Source: Bacteroides sp. AN502(2024) (GTDB lineage Bacteria > Bacteroidota > Bacteroidia > Bacteroidales > Bacteroidaceae). Taken from it: a DNA stretch of 64,000 nucleotides. Location of the stretch: the NCBI RefSeq assembly GCF_041227145.1, contig NZ_JBGFSP010000003.1:496001-560000 (forward strand). Direction: 5' to 3'. Position 1 is the stretch's first letter; every line of letters starts with the position of its first letter. The position numbers and the translations under genes are program-made. Below are positions 9,151-18,385 of the stretch, piece by piece. Below the pieces are notes generated by a model. That model was not told the DNA's origin. It did no database searches and worked only from the letters and a program-made list of their open reading frames with translations.

Positions 9151-12100
9151 ATGAAAACAAAAACCTTTATTCTACTATATACGGTATTTATTATACAGTT
9201 TGCAGGGCTCCTTCCCCTTCAAGCCGGGCATTATTATTACAAGCAAATCTCCCTGAAAGACGGATTACCCTCTACCGTACGATGCATCCTGACCGATGAA
9301 CAAGGGTTTGTATGGATTGGAACCCGTTCCGGACTGGGACGGTACGACGGTAACGAACTTAAAAAGTATATTCATCAGGCAGACAATCCTCATTCCATCC
9401 CTCACAACCAAGTCAATCAGATAACAGAAGATAAACAGAATAACATCTGGATTCTGACAGAAAAAGGAGTGGCATGTTATCAGCGACAAAGCGATGACTT
9501 CTTCATACCTACGGACGAGAAAGGGAATAACATCGTAGCCTACTCGACTTGTTTAATGAAAGACGGAGTTTTATTCGGCTCACAAAACAAAGTCTATTTC
9601 TACAGTTACCAACATTCTTCTCTTCACCTTTTACAGACGTTTAATCAAGAGCCCAATTTCAATATCACGCTACTGAGTTTATGGAATGAGCACACACTTC
9701 TTTGCTGCAGCCGATGGCAGGGACTACTCCTTCTGAATTTAAATACGGGTAAACACACCCCTCCTCCTTTTGACTGCGGAAAGGAAATCATGAATATGCT
9801 GATCGATTCACAAAACCGAATATGGATAGCCCCCTATAACGAAGGTATCAGCTGTTTTTCCCACGATGGAAAGCTATTGGCTTCGTATAACACACACAAC
9901 TCGGATTTAAGCAATAACGTCGTCTTAAGTCTTGCGGAACGGGAAGAAAAGATATGGATCGGAACGGACGGAGGAGGCATCAACATTCTTGAACCTGAAA
10001 CGGGACATTTCTCTTTACTGGAACACATACCGGGAAGAGAAAACTACTCACTGCCCGCCAACTCCATTCTCTGTCTTTATAATGACCGGAATAATAATAT
10101 ATGGGCAGGAAGTATTCGCAACGGTCTTATCAGTATCCGGGAGGTTTCGATGAAAACTTATACGGATGTACTGCCGGGCAATGACCACGGATTAAGTAAC
10201 AATACCGTACTAAGTCTCTATCAGGAATCAGATAATCGCATTTGGATAGGCACGGACGGTGGAGGTATCAATCTTTTCAATCCCCTTACGGAGAAGTTCA
10301 CCCACTTTCCCTCCACATGGGAAGATAAAGTAGCCTCTATCTGCCCTTTTACCTCCGGTAATCTATTGCTTTCTATTTTCTCGCAGGGCGTATTTGTTTT
10401 CAATCCGTCAACGGGAAAGAAAACTCCTTTCATTATCATTGATCCCGAAACCTCCAAACGTCTCGGAAGCCGGGGAAAAACAGTAAACCTATTCCAGAAC
10501 ACCCCCTCCAGCGTACTGCTATTGGGAGACCACATCTACCAGTACAACCTGAAAGAACAAACATTCACTATGGCTACCGAACAACCAGGAGCAGACATTA
10601 TCGGTACCGTTTTGCCCATAGCCAATAGCCAGAATGGCACCTATCTGAACGACACCAAACATATCTTCAGGCTGGACAACCGTACCAACCGCCTCGAAAT
10701 AATATTTCAATGCAGTAAAGACACATTGATTCATTCTGTCTCACAAGATGAATACGGAAACTTCTGGATCGGAAACAATTACGGACTGATGCATTATAAC
10801 CCTGTCACTCAAGCACAAACTCCGATACCAACTTCCCTCTTTGAGGAGGCTACTCTGATCGTATGCGACCAGCAAGGGAAAGTATGGATAGGAACAGACA
10901 ACATGCTTTTCGCCTGGTTAATCAAAGAAAGAAAATTTGTTCTGTTCGGTGAATCCGACGGTGTCATTCAGAATGAATACCTATCCAAACCCCGTTTATT
11001 AAGTTCGCAGGGGAATATCTATATGGGAGGTGTAAAAGGGTTATTGCATATCGACAGCAACTTGCCCTTAATCACCTCCGAATTCCCGCAATTACAACTT
11101 TCGGATGTGGTCATCAACGGAGAATCCGTCAATGACAAGCTAAGCAGTAACCCTGTAGGAATCGCCGCTCCCTGGAACAGTAATATAACCATTCGGGTCA
11201 TGTCGAAAGAAAAAGACATCTTCCGACAGAAAGTATACAGATATCAGATAGAAGGACTGAACGATCAGCAAATCGAATCATATAATCCCGAATTGGTCAT
11301 ACGTTCACTTCCTCCGGGGAGTTATAAAATCATGGCATCCTGCACGGCGAAAGATGGGAGTTGGATTCCCAGTCAGAAGGTACTGGAACTGACGATTCTC
11401 CCTCCTTGGTATCAGACATGGTGGTTCATCATCAGTTGTGCAGTGTTCATTGCTGCTGCTGTCATCGAAACGTTCCGAAGAGCGTTAAAGCGCAAAGAGG
11501 AAAAGCTGAAATGGGCAATGAAGGAACATCAGCAACAGGTGTACGAAGAAAAAGTGCGCTTCCTTATTAATATCAGTCACGAACTGCGTACCCCATTGAC
11601 TCTCATACATGCGCCACTTAGCCGGATATTGAAATCTCTTTCTGCCGAAGATGCACAATATCTACCAATAAAAGCGATCTATCGCCAATCGCAGCGAATG
11701 AAGAATCTGATCAATATGGTACTTGATGTGCGTAAGATGGAGGTCGGAGAAAGCAAATTGCAGATACAGCCATACGCTCTCAACCAATGGATTGAACATG
11801 TATCACAAGATTTCACCAGCGAAGGCGAAGCAAAGAACGTATCTATCCGTTATCAGCTTGACCCACAGATCGACACTGTCAGTTTCGATAAAGACAAGTG
11901 TGAAATTATTCTAAGCAATCTGCTTATCAATGCCTTAAAACACAGTCCGCAAGATGCAGAAATCATCATCACCTCGAAGCTGCTTCCCGAGAAAAACAGC
12001 GTCCGTATCTCCATCATAGATCAGGGAGACGGTCTCAAACAAGTAAATACACAGAAACTCTTCACCCGTTTCTATCAAGGTACGGGAGAACAGAGCGGAA

Positions 12101-13101
12101 CAGGAATCGGATTATCCTATTCCAGGATTCTGGTCGAACTGCACGGAGGTTCCATCGGTGCCCTAGACAATCAGGAAGCCGGTGCAACCTTCTTCTTTGA
12201 ACTCCCGCTCCGTCAACAATCAGAAGAGATTATCTGCCAACCGAAAGCCTATCTGAACGAATTGATGAGCGATGACAGCAAAGAACAACTACCGGAGGAG
12301 AGTCATTTCGATACGAGTTCTTACAGTATATTAGTGGTGGATGATAATCCGGACCTGACGGATTTCCTGAAAAAGTCACTGGGAGAATATTTCAAACGGG
12401 TAATCATTGCTTCGGATGGTGTGGAAGCTCTCCAACTGGTCAAAAGCCATATCCCGGATATGATCGTCTGTGACGTGATGATGCCGAGAATGAACGGATA
12501 TGAGCTTTGTAAAAACATCAAGGAAGACATTACCATCAGTCACATTCCTATTGTCCTGCTGACGGCAAGAGATGATAAACAAAGCCAGTTAAGCGGTTAC
12601 AAGAATGGAGCAGACGCCTACCTTACAAAGCCTTTTGAGATAGAAATGCTGATGGAAATCATTCGTAACCGGTTAAGAAACCGCGAATCTATCAAGAAGA
12701 GGTATTTACATGCAGGATGGGTCCCCGCACCGGAAGAAAGCACATTCAGCCAGGCAGATGAAACCTTCCTGTTGAAACTAAATAAAATTATTCAAGAAAA
12801 TCTGGATAACAATCGGCTGGATGTCACCTTTGTCTGCAAAGAAATAGGTATGAGCCGTGCTTCCCTTTACAATAAACTGAAAGCCCTGACCGATATGGGA
12901 GTCAACGATTACATTACCAAATTCCGGATGGAAAAAGCGATCATGCTAATCACCAGTACAGATCTGTCGTTCACAGAAGTTGCCGAGAAGGTCGGATTTA
13001 CGACTTCACGCTATTTCAGTACAGCTTTCAAACAATATACAGGAGAAACGCCCACTCAATATAAGGGAAAGAAGAGCCATCAGCAACGACCCGAAAAATA
13101 A
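9151..13101 (+). CDS. Hybrid two-component system sensor kinase/response regulator (HTCS)
   Basis: This 1316-residue one-protein signalling system has a signal peptide (1-26) and a periplasmic sensor built of propeller repeats recognisable by W-I-G-T motifs (VWIGTRSGLGRYDG, IWIGTDGGGINIL, FWIGNNYGLMHY and others). A Y_Y_Y domain follows (about 690-750), then one membrane helix (WWFIISCAVFIAAAVI, about 757-775) and the HisKA dimerisation domain with His810 in SHELRTP. The ATPase has an N-box (LSNLLINALKHS) and a G-box (GTGIGLSYSR). The receiver domain has phospho-acceptor Asp1108 (VCDVMMPRMNG), and a C-terminal AraC-type HTH pair completes the protein (about 1210-1310). Such proteins bind an oligosaccharide in the periplasm and activate a nearby polysaccharide utilisation operon. 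The nearest SusCD operon is at 781-5936, beyond two unrelated genes. Its promoter carries direct repeats that could be the target. Confidence 0.96.
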   Translation: MKTKTFILLYTVFIIQFAGLLPLQAGHYYYKQISLKDGLPSTVRCILTDEQGFVWIGTRSGLGRYDGNELKKYIHQADNPHSIPHNQVNQITEDKQNNIWILTEKGVACYQRQSDDFFIPTDEKGNNIVAYSTCLMKDGVLFGSQNKVYFYSYQHSSLHLLQTFNQEPNFNITLLSLWNEHTLLCCSRWQGLLLLNLNTGKHTPPPFDCGKEIMNMLIDSQNRIWIAPYNEGISCFSHDGKLLASYNTHNSDLSNNVVLSLAEREEKIWIGTDGGGINILEPETGHFSLLEHIPGRENYSLPANSILCLYNDRNNNIWAGSIRNGLISIREVSMKTYTDVLPGNDHGLSNNTVLSLYQESDNRIWIGTDGGGINLFNPLTEKFTHFPSTWEDKVASICPFTSGNLLLSIFSQGVFVFNPSTGKKTPFIIIDPETSKRLGSRGKTVNLFQNTPSSVLLLGDHIYQYNLKEQTFTMATEQPGADIIGTVLPIANSQNGTYLNDTKHIFRLDNRTNRLEIIFQCSKDTLIHSVSQDEYGNFWIGNNYGLMHYNPVTQAQTPIPTSLFEEATLIVCDQQGKVWIGTDNMLFAWLIKERKFVLFGESDGVIQNEYLSKPRLLSSQGNIYMGGVKGLLHIDSNLPLITSEFPQLQLSDVVINGESVNDKLSSNPVGIAAPWNSNITIRVMSKEKDIFRQKVYRYQIEGLNDQQIESYNPELVIRSLPPGSYKIMASCTAKDGSWIPSQKVLELTILPPWYQTWWFIISCAVFIAAAVIETFRRALKRKEEKLKWAMKEHQQQVYEEKVRFLINISHELRTPLTLIHAPLSRILKSLSAEDAQYLPIKAIYRQSQRMKNLINMVLDVRKMEVGESKLQIQPYALNQWIEHVSQDFTSEGEAKNVSIRYQLDPQIDTVSFDKDKCEIILSNLLINALKHSPQDAEIIITSKLLPEKNSVRISIIDQGDGLKQVNTQKLFTRFYQGTGEQSGTGIGLSYSRILVELHGGSIGALDNQEAGATFFFELPLRQQSEEIICQPKAYLNELMSDDSKEQLPEESHFDTSSYSILVVDDNPDLTDFLKKSLGEYFKRVIIASDGVEALQLVKSHIPDMIVCDVMMPRMNGYELCKNIKEDITISHIPIVLLTARDDKQSQLSGYKNGADAYLTKPFEIEMLMEIIRNRLRNRESIKKRYLHAGWVPAPEESTFSQADETFLLKLNKIIQENLDNNRLDVTFVCKEIGMSRASLYNKLKALTDMGVNDYITKFRMEKAIMLITSTDLSFTEVAEKVGFTTSRYFSTAFKQYTGETPTQYKGKKSHQQRPEK

Positions 13102-13108
13102 CTACTTT

Positions 13109-13175
13109 TCAGGCGCGGATTACACGATTTTCAGAATGATGGTTACCATCCAGCAACGATGCAATCCGTGCCTGA
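13109..13175. terminator. Long hairpin between convergent HTCS and transaldolase genes
   Basis: TCAGGCGCGGATT (13109-13121) pairs with AATCCGTGCCTGA (13163-13175), 12 of 13 positions. An inner stem GATGGT-t-ACCATC (13138-13150) sits in the loop. It probably ends transcription from both sides. Confidence 0.55.
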
Positions 13176-13208
13176 GAATTTTAATCTATTGCAAGTTTCA
13201 TTGAATAC

Positions 13209-13865
13209 TCACCCATTGACTTTTTTATAGTCTTCCAAGAACTTCTTCAATCCCGAATCGGTTAGCGGATGATTGAGCAATCCTTTGATCGCACTTAACG
13301 GGCAAGTAGCCACATCGGCACCCACTTCCACACATTCGACAATGTGTTTCGTAGTACGGATAGAGGCAGCCAACACCTGTGTCTTGTAATCATAGGTACG
13401 GTACATGCGTACAATATCCCCCACAAGTTTTACTCCATCCTCACAAATATCGTCCAGACGACCGACAAACGGTGAGACATAGGTGGCTCCGGCTTTAGCC
13501 GCCAGCAACGCCTGCCCAACCGAAAACACCAATGTACAGTTGGTACGGATTCCCTTTCCGGTGAAATATTTGATCGCTTTGATTCCATCGCCAATGCAAG
13601 GCACTTTTACGACAATATGCGGATTGAGCGCAGCAAGTTCCTCGCCCTCACGGATCATGCCTTCATAATCGGTTGCAATCACTTCAGCACTCACATCTCC
13701 ATTGACGATCTCGCATATCTTAATATAATGTTCACGCTGGTTCTGCGTTCCCTTGATACCTTCTTTCGCCATCAGCGAAGGATTAGTGGTCACTCCGTCA
13801 AGTACTCCCAGGTCATAGGCCTCCCGGATTTGCTCCAGATTAGCTGTGTCAATAAAAAACTTCAT
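13209..13865 (-). CDS. tal: Transaldolase, short TalC/fructose-6-phosphate aldolase-like type
   Basis: This 218-residue TIM-barrel protein is the size of the small decameric transaldolase/FSA family, not the 300-residue TalB type. It opens with [14 protein letters not shown] and has [12 protein letters not shown]. The Schiff-base lysine is Lys87 in HIVVKVPC, followed by TNCTLVFS and a downstream FVGRLDD. It transfers a dihydroxyacetone unit between sedoheptulose-7-P and glyceraldehyde-3-P in the non-oxidative pentose phosphate pathway. FSA-type aldolase activity cannot be excluded from sequence alone. It is a single gene with its own promoter box, convergent with the regulator gene. Confidence 0.92.
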   Translation of the reverse strand: MKFFIDTANLEQIREAYDLGVLDGVTTNPSLMAKEGIKGTQNQREHYIKICEIVNGDVSAEVIATDYEGMIREGEELAALNPHIVVKVPCIGDGIKAIKYFTGKGIRTNCTLVFSVGQALLAAKAGATYVSPFVGRLDDICEDGVKLVGDIVRMYRTYDYKTQVLAASIRTTKHIVECVEVGADVATCPLSAIKGLLNHPLTDSGLKKFLEDYKKVNG

Positions 13866-13899
13866 ACGCTTAATTTTTAATGGTTAACGATTGAATAAT

Positions 13900-13907
13900 C
13901 AAAGATA
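13900..13907 (-). promoter_or_regulatory. -7 box of the transaldolase gene
   Basis: TATCTTTG on the minus strand, 34 bases before the start codon at 13865. Confidence 0.6.
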
Positions 13908-14005
13908 CGGAATTATTTTCATTTATCCTCAATTAAACGATCGTAATTGATGTATCGAGGTATATGTTTTGAACGCTTGATGGAAGGAGATAACAGCGAC
14001 ACGCA

Positions 14006-14168
14006 GACTTAGGGGCATTTACTTGTAGGTTGAAATTCATCCATACGTAGGCGACATCAAACAGAGGCTCTATTTCAGTAAAACAGAGGCTCTATCTGAG
14101 TGAAACAGCGGCTCTATTTGGATGAAACAGAGGCTCTATCTAAACGAAACAGCGGCTCTATTGGGGAA
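14006..14168 (+). repeat. 22-bp tandem array (family A, copy 2) with the same leader
   Basis: Positions 14006-14035 match the leader at 6431-6460 in 28 of 30 bases. After 23 bp, the same distance as in copy 1, five units of exactly 22 bp start at 14059, 14081, 14103, 14125 and 14147. All contain AAACAGMGGCTCTAT, and the last six or seven bases vary from unit to unit. The array lies upstream of the transaldolase promoter and next to a nested palindromic element. Nothing in it looks coding, since 22 is not a multiple of three and the frames close. Confidence 0.9.
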
Positions 14169-14187
14169 TACAAAGCCGCATAAAAAG

Positions 14188-14362
14188 AAGAGGCTATCCA
14201 ACAAATCCTATGTTAACGATTCCGAGAGGCTGTCTAACAAGCTATATCTTAACAAATTCACCCCTGCCAAAGCATATTCCGGCAGGGGTGACTTCCAATT
14301 ACTGATACCTGTTAGACAGTCTCTCGACTTCTAATTACCGAGACCTGTCAGGCAGCCTCCCT
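14188..14362. repeat. Nested palindromic element, MITE-like
   Basis: Three inverted pairs lie one inside the other. The core is CACCCCTGCC (14259-14268) with GGCAGGGGTG (14281-14290). The middle pair is GAGAGGCTGTCTAACAAG (14224-14241) with CCTGTTAGACAGTCTCTC (14308-14325), 16 of 18 matching. The outer pair is AGAGGCTATCCAACA (from 14189) with CCTGTCAGGCAGCCTCC (to 14360). The middle and outer arms resemble each other as direct repeats, as if one element had entered another or an arm had been duplicated. It lies 45 bp beyond the stop of the metalloprotease gene and may act as its terminator. Confidence 0.75.
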
Positions 14363-14407
14363 TATCATTAGAGAAGAGTAAGCCTGTTAAGGTAAATTCA
14401 CCGCAGC

Positions 14408-16897
14408 TTATGCATCGGCATTTTTCCCATAATATTTTTCTTTTACTTTCTTTATATTCCGTAGCAAAGCGGTATAGTGCCTGCTATTAAGATCTCCTCC
14501 TTTACAAATGGCAAGTTGCTCTTTCACATATCCTTCCATCTTATCCAGGTGCATTTCTACAAAGAGCAGAATATCGGAACGGCTAACCGTTGTATTCACA
14601 TTTCCGGCATCTTTGCTATCAGGATTCATCATACGTTCGATAAATCCCAGATAAACCCGTTGCTGCTGACGACGGAAATTATTTTCCAGTTCATTGGAAT
14701 CATTCAAAGGTTTCCACACCGTAGCAAACACATCGTCCAAATATTCTTCGATCGGATAAGGGTCTGAAGCACACATGGAAGCCGAATACAGATTCTGTAA
14801 CATTCCCGGGGCAAGCAATAAAGCCAAAGTAGAACTTTGACGGTCGCGAATCTCATCCACCACTTTCACTCCGGTACAACTTACCACCTTATCCGGATAG
14901 AGCCAAAGCGGAGCGACAAGCAGATTCCGTCCCAGCCACTCTACTGCTTCTTTCTGCACACTACGCGGCAGATAATCGTAAGGCTTCTGTCCCGGCAGAT
15001 TATTGGCATAGCGTCCTCCCAGGTTTTTCTGCACATGCAGAGTATATTTCATATATTGGGCACGGACAGATTTATAGATCGTATTCAGATCATCATACTG
15101 GTCGTCAGGCTGTGCTGTCCAAGCCAGTATATGTTCCATCACCCTTTTCAGGTTCTTTATACCGTATTCATTGGCTTTCATATTATTGTCTCCCAAGTCC
15201 TCACTCTGGCTGCGCGGGTCAGTACCTTTCCCCTCATCACCGATATACAACAAACGATGGTCGCCCTGAAGTTTCTTAGTGACTTCAGCACGCAATGCCT
15301 TTTTTTCCTGAAAGGGGTCTTTAAATTCCGGACGATATTGGTACCCCCATCTTATCGCCCATTTATCATAGTCGCCAATGCGGGGGAAAAGCCCCTTCTC
15401 TGAAACCCGGTCCTCGGGCTGTGCGACATAATTAAACCGTGCATAATCCATGATAGATACCGTATGCCCATGGGCTTCCACCCAAGCTTTATCACGCAAC
15501 TTCTCTACCGGAGTAGCCGAACTGGCGGCCATATTGTGACGTAACCCCAGCGTATGCCCTACCTCGTGCGAGGAAACAAATTGAATCAAAGTCCCCATTA
15601 ATTTATCATCAAAGGTCATTGACTGTGCACGTTTATCCAAAGGTCCGCACTGCACCATATACCACTTTTTAAGCAAGTTCATCACATTGTGATACCAGCA
15701 AATATGACTTTCCATGATTTCTCCACTACGCGGATCGACAATGCGCGGTCCATAAGCATTCTCCGTTTCAGAAGGCAGATAGCGTATCACACTATAACGT
15801 GCATCGTCCAAGCTCATTGCAGGATCATCCGGCCATTCTTTAGCTATGATGGCATTTTTGAATCCGGCTGCTTCAAAGGCAACATTCCAGTCGTTTACAC
15901 CGGCTTTCAGATAAGGTATCCATTTCTTGGGTGTTGCCGGATCGATGTAGTACACAATAGGACGCTTCGGTTCGGTAAGTAGTCCTTTACGATAACGTTC
16001 CGGGTCTTTCGGCTCCAACCGGTAACGCTGAATGATGGCATCATGTGTTGTAACCTGCTGATCATCTGAAAATTCGGTCAACGGATTCTGGAAAAATCCG
16101 ACCCGTTCGTCCGCCAGCCTCGGTTGCATCGGTTCCTCAGGTAACATTACGATACTGGTATTCAGTTTCACTGTCACCGAACCCGTTGCCGCAGCCGGCA
16201 ATTTACCGGAAGTAATATTGTAAGTACGCAACGTGACCACTTCCACATTAATAGGATAGGTCTTTATCGTATCCATATAGGTACGGTCCTGCGCTAAAGA
16301 ACCAATGCTAAGAATGGAACGGTCACGCGATGTAAAACCGCATGTCTTGTTATCGCTCAAAAGAAACTTGGATACATGGATGAGCTGCGCCTGTGTTTTC
16401 GGATTTCTGCCGATAACATCAAACTTACAGATCACCGGATCTACAGTCGACTGCTTTAACGCCTCTGCTATTTTATCACCCGGACGGGCAAACTGCGACT
16501 GTACATATTCACGCAAGAATAGAGTCTTGCTGTCATGCTGTTCCCAATAAACCACACTCCGGTTCACCTCTTCCCCACTGAGCATTTTGAACCCCTGCGG
16601 TACGGCTTTGAAGCGAGTAACAACCAATAACAATCGCCCCAATAAAGAATCCGGTACTTCAAAATACCAACCATCCTTGATATGACGCACTGTAAACATG
16701 CCCTCACATTCACTCCCTCCCTCTTTCAGAAGTTTCTCGTAAGCGGTCGGTTTCCTGACAGTGTCTTTCTTGACTGTATCCTCACGGAGCACCAGACTTT
16801 TCGTTCCATATTCAAGCGAACTTATCACATCGGTCCGGGCTTCTGCTCCTTGCAGTCCCCATAGTACCGATACAATTATCATTAAAATCTTTTGCAT
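14408..16897 (-). CDS. Zinc-dependent metalloprotease (DUF5117/DUF5118 type)
   Basis: This 829-residue secreted protein has a signal peptide ending near GAEA. The metal-binding motif HEVGHTLGLRH (His444, Glu445, His448, His454) is the extended HEXXHXXGXXH of metzincin-type proteases. The upstream stretch FEVPDSLLGRLLLVVTR and the regions around it match the large Bacteroidetes family with DUF5117/DUF5118 and DUF4953 domains. It follows the SusD-like gene by 39 bp as the last gene of the sigma-regulated operon. This suggests a secreted or surface peptidase that prepares a protein or peptide substrate for the SusCD importer; substrate and location are inferred. A palindromic element follows the stop codon. 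Confidence 0.9.
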   Translation of the reverse strand: MQKILMIIVSVLWGLQGAEARTDVISSLEYGTKSLVLREDTVKKDTVRKPTAYEKLLKEGGSECEGMFTVRHIKDGWYFEVPDSLLGRLLLVVTRFKAVPQGFKMLSGEEVNRSVVYWEQHDSKTLFLREYVQSQFARPGDKIAEALKQSTVDPVICKFDVIGRNPKTQAQLIHVSKFLLSDNKTCGFTSRDRSILSIGSLAQDRTYMDTIKTYPINVEVVTLRTYNITSGKLPAAATGSVTVKLNTSIVMLPEEPMQPRLADERVGFFQNPLTEFSDDQQVTTHDAIIQRYRLEPKDPERYRKGLLTEPKRPIVYYIDPATPKKWIPYLKAGVNDWNVAFEAAGFKNAIIAKEWPDDPAMSLDDARYSVIRYLPSETENAYGPRIVDPRSGEIMESHICWYHNVMNLLKKWYMVQCGPLDKRAQSMTFDDKLMGTLIQFVSSHEVGHTLGLRHNMAASSATPVEKLRDKAWVEAHGHTVSIMDYARFNYVAQPEDRVSEKGLFPRIGDYDKWAIRWGYQYRPEFKDPFQEKKALRAEVTKKLQGDHRLLYIGDEGKGTDPRSQSEDLGDNNMKANEYGIKNLKRVMEHILAWTAQPDDQYDDLNTIYKSVRAQYMKYTLHVQKNLGGRYANNLPGQKPYDYLPRSVQKEAVEWLGRNLLVAPLWLYPDKVVSCTGVKVVDEIRDRQSSTLALLLAPGMLQNLYSASMCASDPYPIEEYLDDVFATVWKPLNDSNELENNFRRQQQRVYLGFIERMMNPDSKDAGNVNTTVSRSDILLFVEMHLDKMEGYVKEQLAICKGGDLNSRHYTALLRNIKKVKEKYYGKNADA

Positions 16898-16936
16898 TGC
16901 TTTTTCTTTCTAATTTATTCGTTAGTATTAGGGTCT

Positions 16937-18364
16937 TTATTCGTTAGTATTCAGTGTCAGGTTCGGATTTTTCTCACGGGCAGCTACCGGGAACGGAATG
17001 ACATACAAACGTGAATCCGGTTTCAATGTATACGTTTTCTGTTCAACATCCGTAGTTACCACCGGGAAAGTACGGGTAATCGTCTTCGCATAGTCAGCTT
17101 CCGTATTTAACCGCTTCAAATCCCAGAAACGGCTGAACCCGAAGAGTAACTCTTTACGACGCTCATTGATGATTGCCTGCATCATCTCACGCTGTGTAGC
17201 CGGTTCCGGCAATACCGCTTCACTCCCCTTGATACGTTTCTCACGCAACAGGTTTAACACTTTGACAGCTCCGGATACATCATTCAATCGCGCATTGGCT
17301 TCTGCCAAAATCAGATAAACTTCGGCGGTACGCATACCTACAGCCATATACTGGAACTTAGAATAGGTAATTCCCGCATTCCATAAAGCAGTTCCAGAGC
17401 CCTCATCAAAGAAAAACTTCGAATTTCCGGTCGTCTTGAAAAACAGATTAAACCGCTCGTCATTATCTCCGAAGAGCTGTACCAGTTCCGGACTAATCAT
17501 ACCATAGGTATAAGCCGGATTGTCGCTGGGACTACCCATATAGGCATAATTCAACACTTCCGGGTTGCCACCTTTGGCATAAGTAAGCACTTTGGTCGGA
17601 CCTCCATCCGCCTCCAAAGCGATATAATCTATCAAAGCATTGTTCAGTTTCAAAGATTCCTCCGCTGCCTCCTTAGCCTTTTTCCAGTCACGATGGAACA
17701 GATAAACGCGTGCCGCCAATGCATAGCCGAATGCTTTCGACGGATGATACACATTCACCGGTTTCTCCTGTAAATAAGGTAACGCATCTTCGATATCCTT
17801 GATGATAAAGTCATAGACTTGGGCAACAGTCGCTTTGGTAGGAGTCGCTTCCAAGTTATATTCGTCGACAATGGCGATACCACCGTCAGTGGCTGCTGTC
17901 TCCGGATTATAGGCTTTAGCGAATGTATTCACCAAGATAAAGTGATCCCACGCACGCATGAGCTTTGCTTCCGCTTTAGCCAGCTCCTTCACATTCTTGT
18001 CACCCATACTATGATCAATCAACGAAATCACGATGTTAGAGCGTAAAATGTATTGGTAGCAGTTTGCATACAGATTGTTATCACTTAGCTCTTTACGATC
18101 GGCAGCCTCATTAAAAGTCATATTGATTCCATCAAAGGAAAGATATTCCTTGCCGATAATATTCGATTCTTTTGACCAGACATTATCACTCAACAAAGCA
18201 AAAGACGACGGATAATAACTTCGGTTCGGCAAAGCCACCAATTCATAATAAGTCTCGGTAGAGTCCACAGTCTTCTTTCCTGTGGGAGTAATATCCACGT
18301 AATTCTCGCAAGCTGCAAGTCCCCATATAAGCAGAACCGGCAAGATATAAAGTAGTCTACGCAT
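16937..18364 (-). CDS. SusD/RagB-family nutrient-binding lipoprotein
   Basis: This 475-residue lipoprotein has lipobox LAAC (Cys19) followed by ENYVDITPTGKKTVDS. It contains the family pattern ELAKAEAKLMRAWDHFILVNTFA near residue 130 and RRKELLFGFSRFWDLKRL near the end. The C-terminus is a shortened form (DSRLYVIPFPVAAREKNPNLTLN). It starts 21 bp after the SusC-like gene. It should cap the SusC channel and bind the substrate of the operon, possibly a peptide given the metalloprotease downstream. Confidence 0.94.
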   Translation of the reverse strand: MRRLLYILPVLLIWGLAACENYVDITPTGKKTVDSTETYYELVALPNRSYYPSSFALLSDNVWSKESNIIGKEYLSFDGINMTFNEAADRKELSDNNLYANCYQYILRSNIVISLIDHSMGDKNVKELAKAEAKLMRAWDHFILVNTFAKAYNPETAATDGGIAIVDEYNLEATPTKATVAQVYDFIIKDIEDALPYLQEKPVNVYHPSKAFGYALAARVYLFHRDWKKAKEAAEESLKLNNALIDYIALEADGGPTKVLTYAKGGNPEVLNYAYMGSPSDNPAYTYGMISPELVQLFGDNDERFNLFFKTTGNSKFFFDEGSGTALWNAGITYSKFQYMAVGMRTAEVYLILAEANARLNDVSGAVKVLNLLREKRIKGSEAVLPEPATQREMMQAIINERRKELLFGFSRFWDLKRLNTEADYAKTITRTFPVVTTDVEQKTYTLKPDSRLYVIPFPVAAREKNPNLTLNTNE

Positions 18365-18385
18365 ATCCTATATTCTTTTAAATAA

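Noticed and set aside
14059..14168. Short repetitive coding frame
   Set aside because: The 22-bp period shifts the frame at every unit and the frames read through by chance only; no start, promoter or protein-like composition supports a gene.
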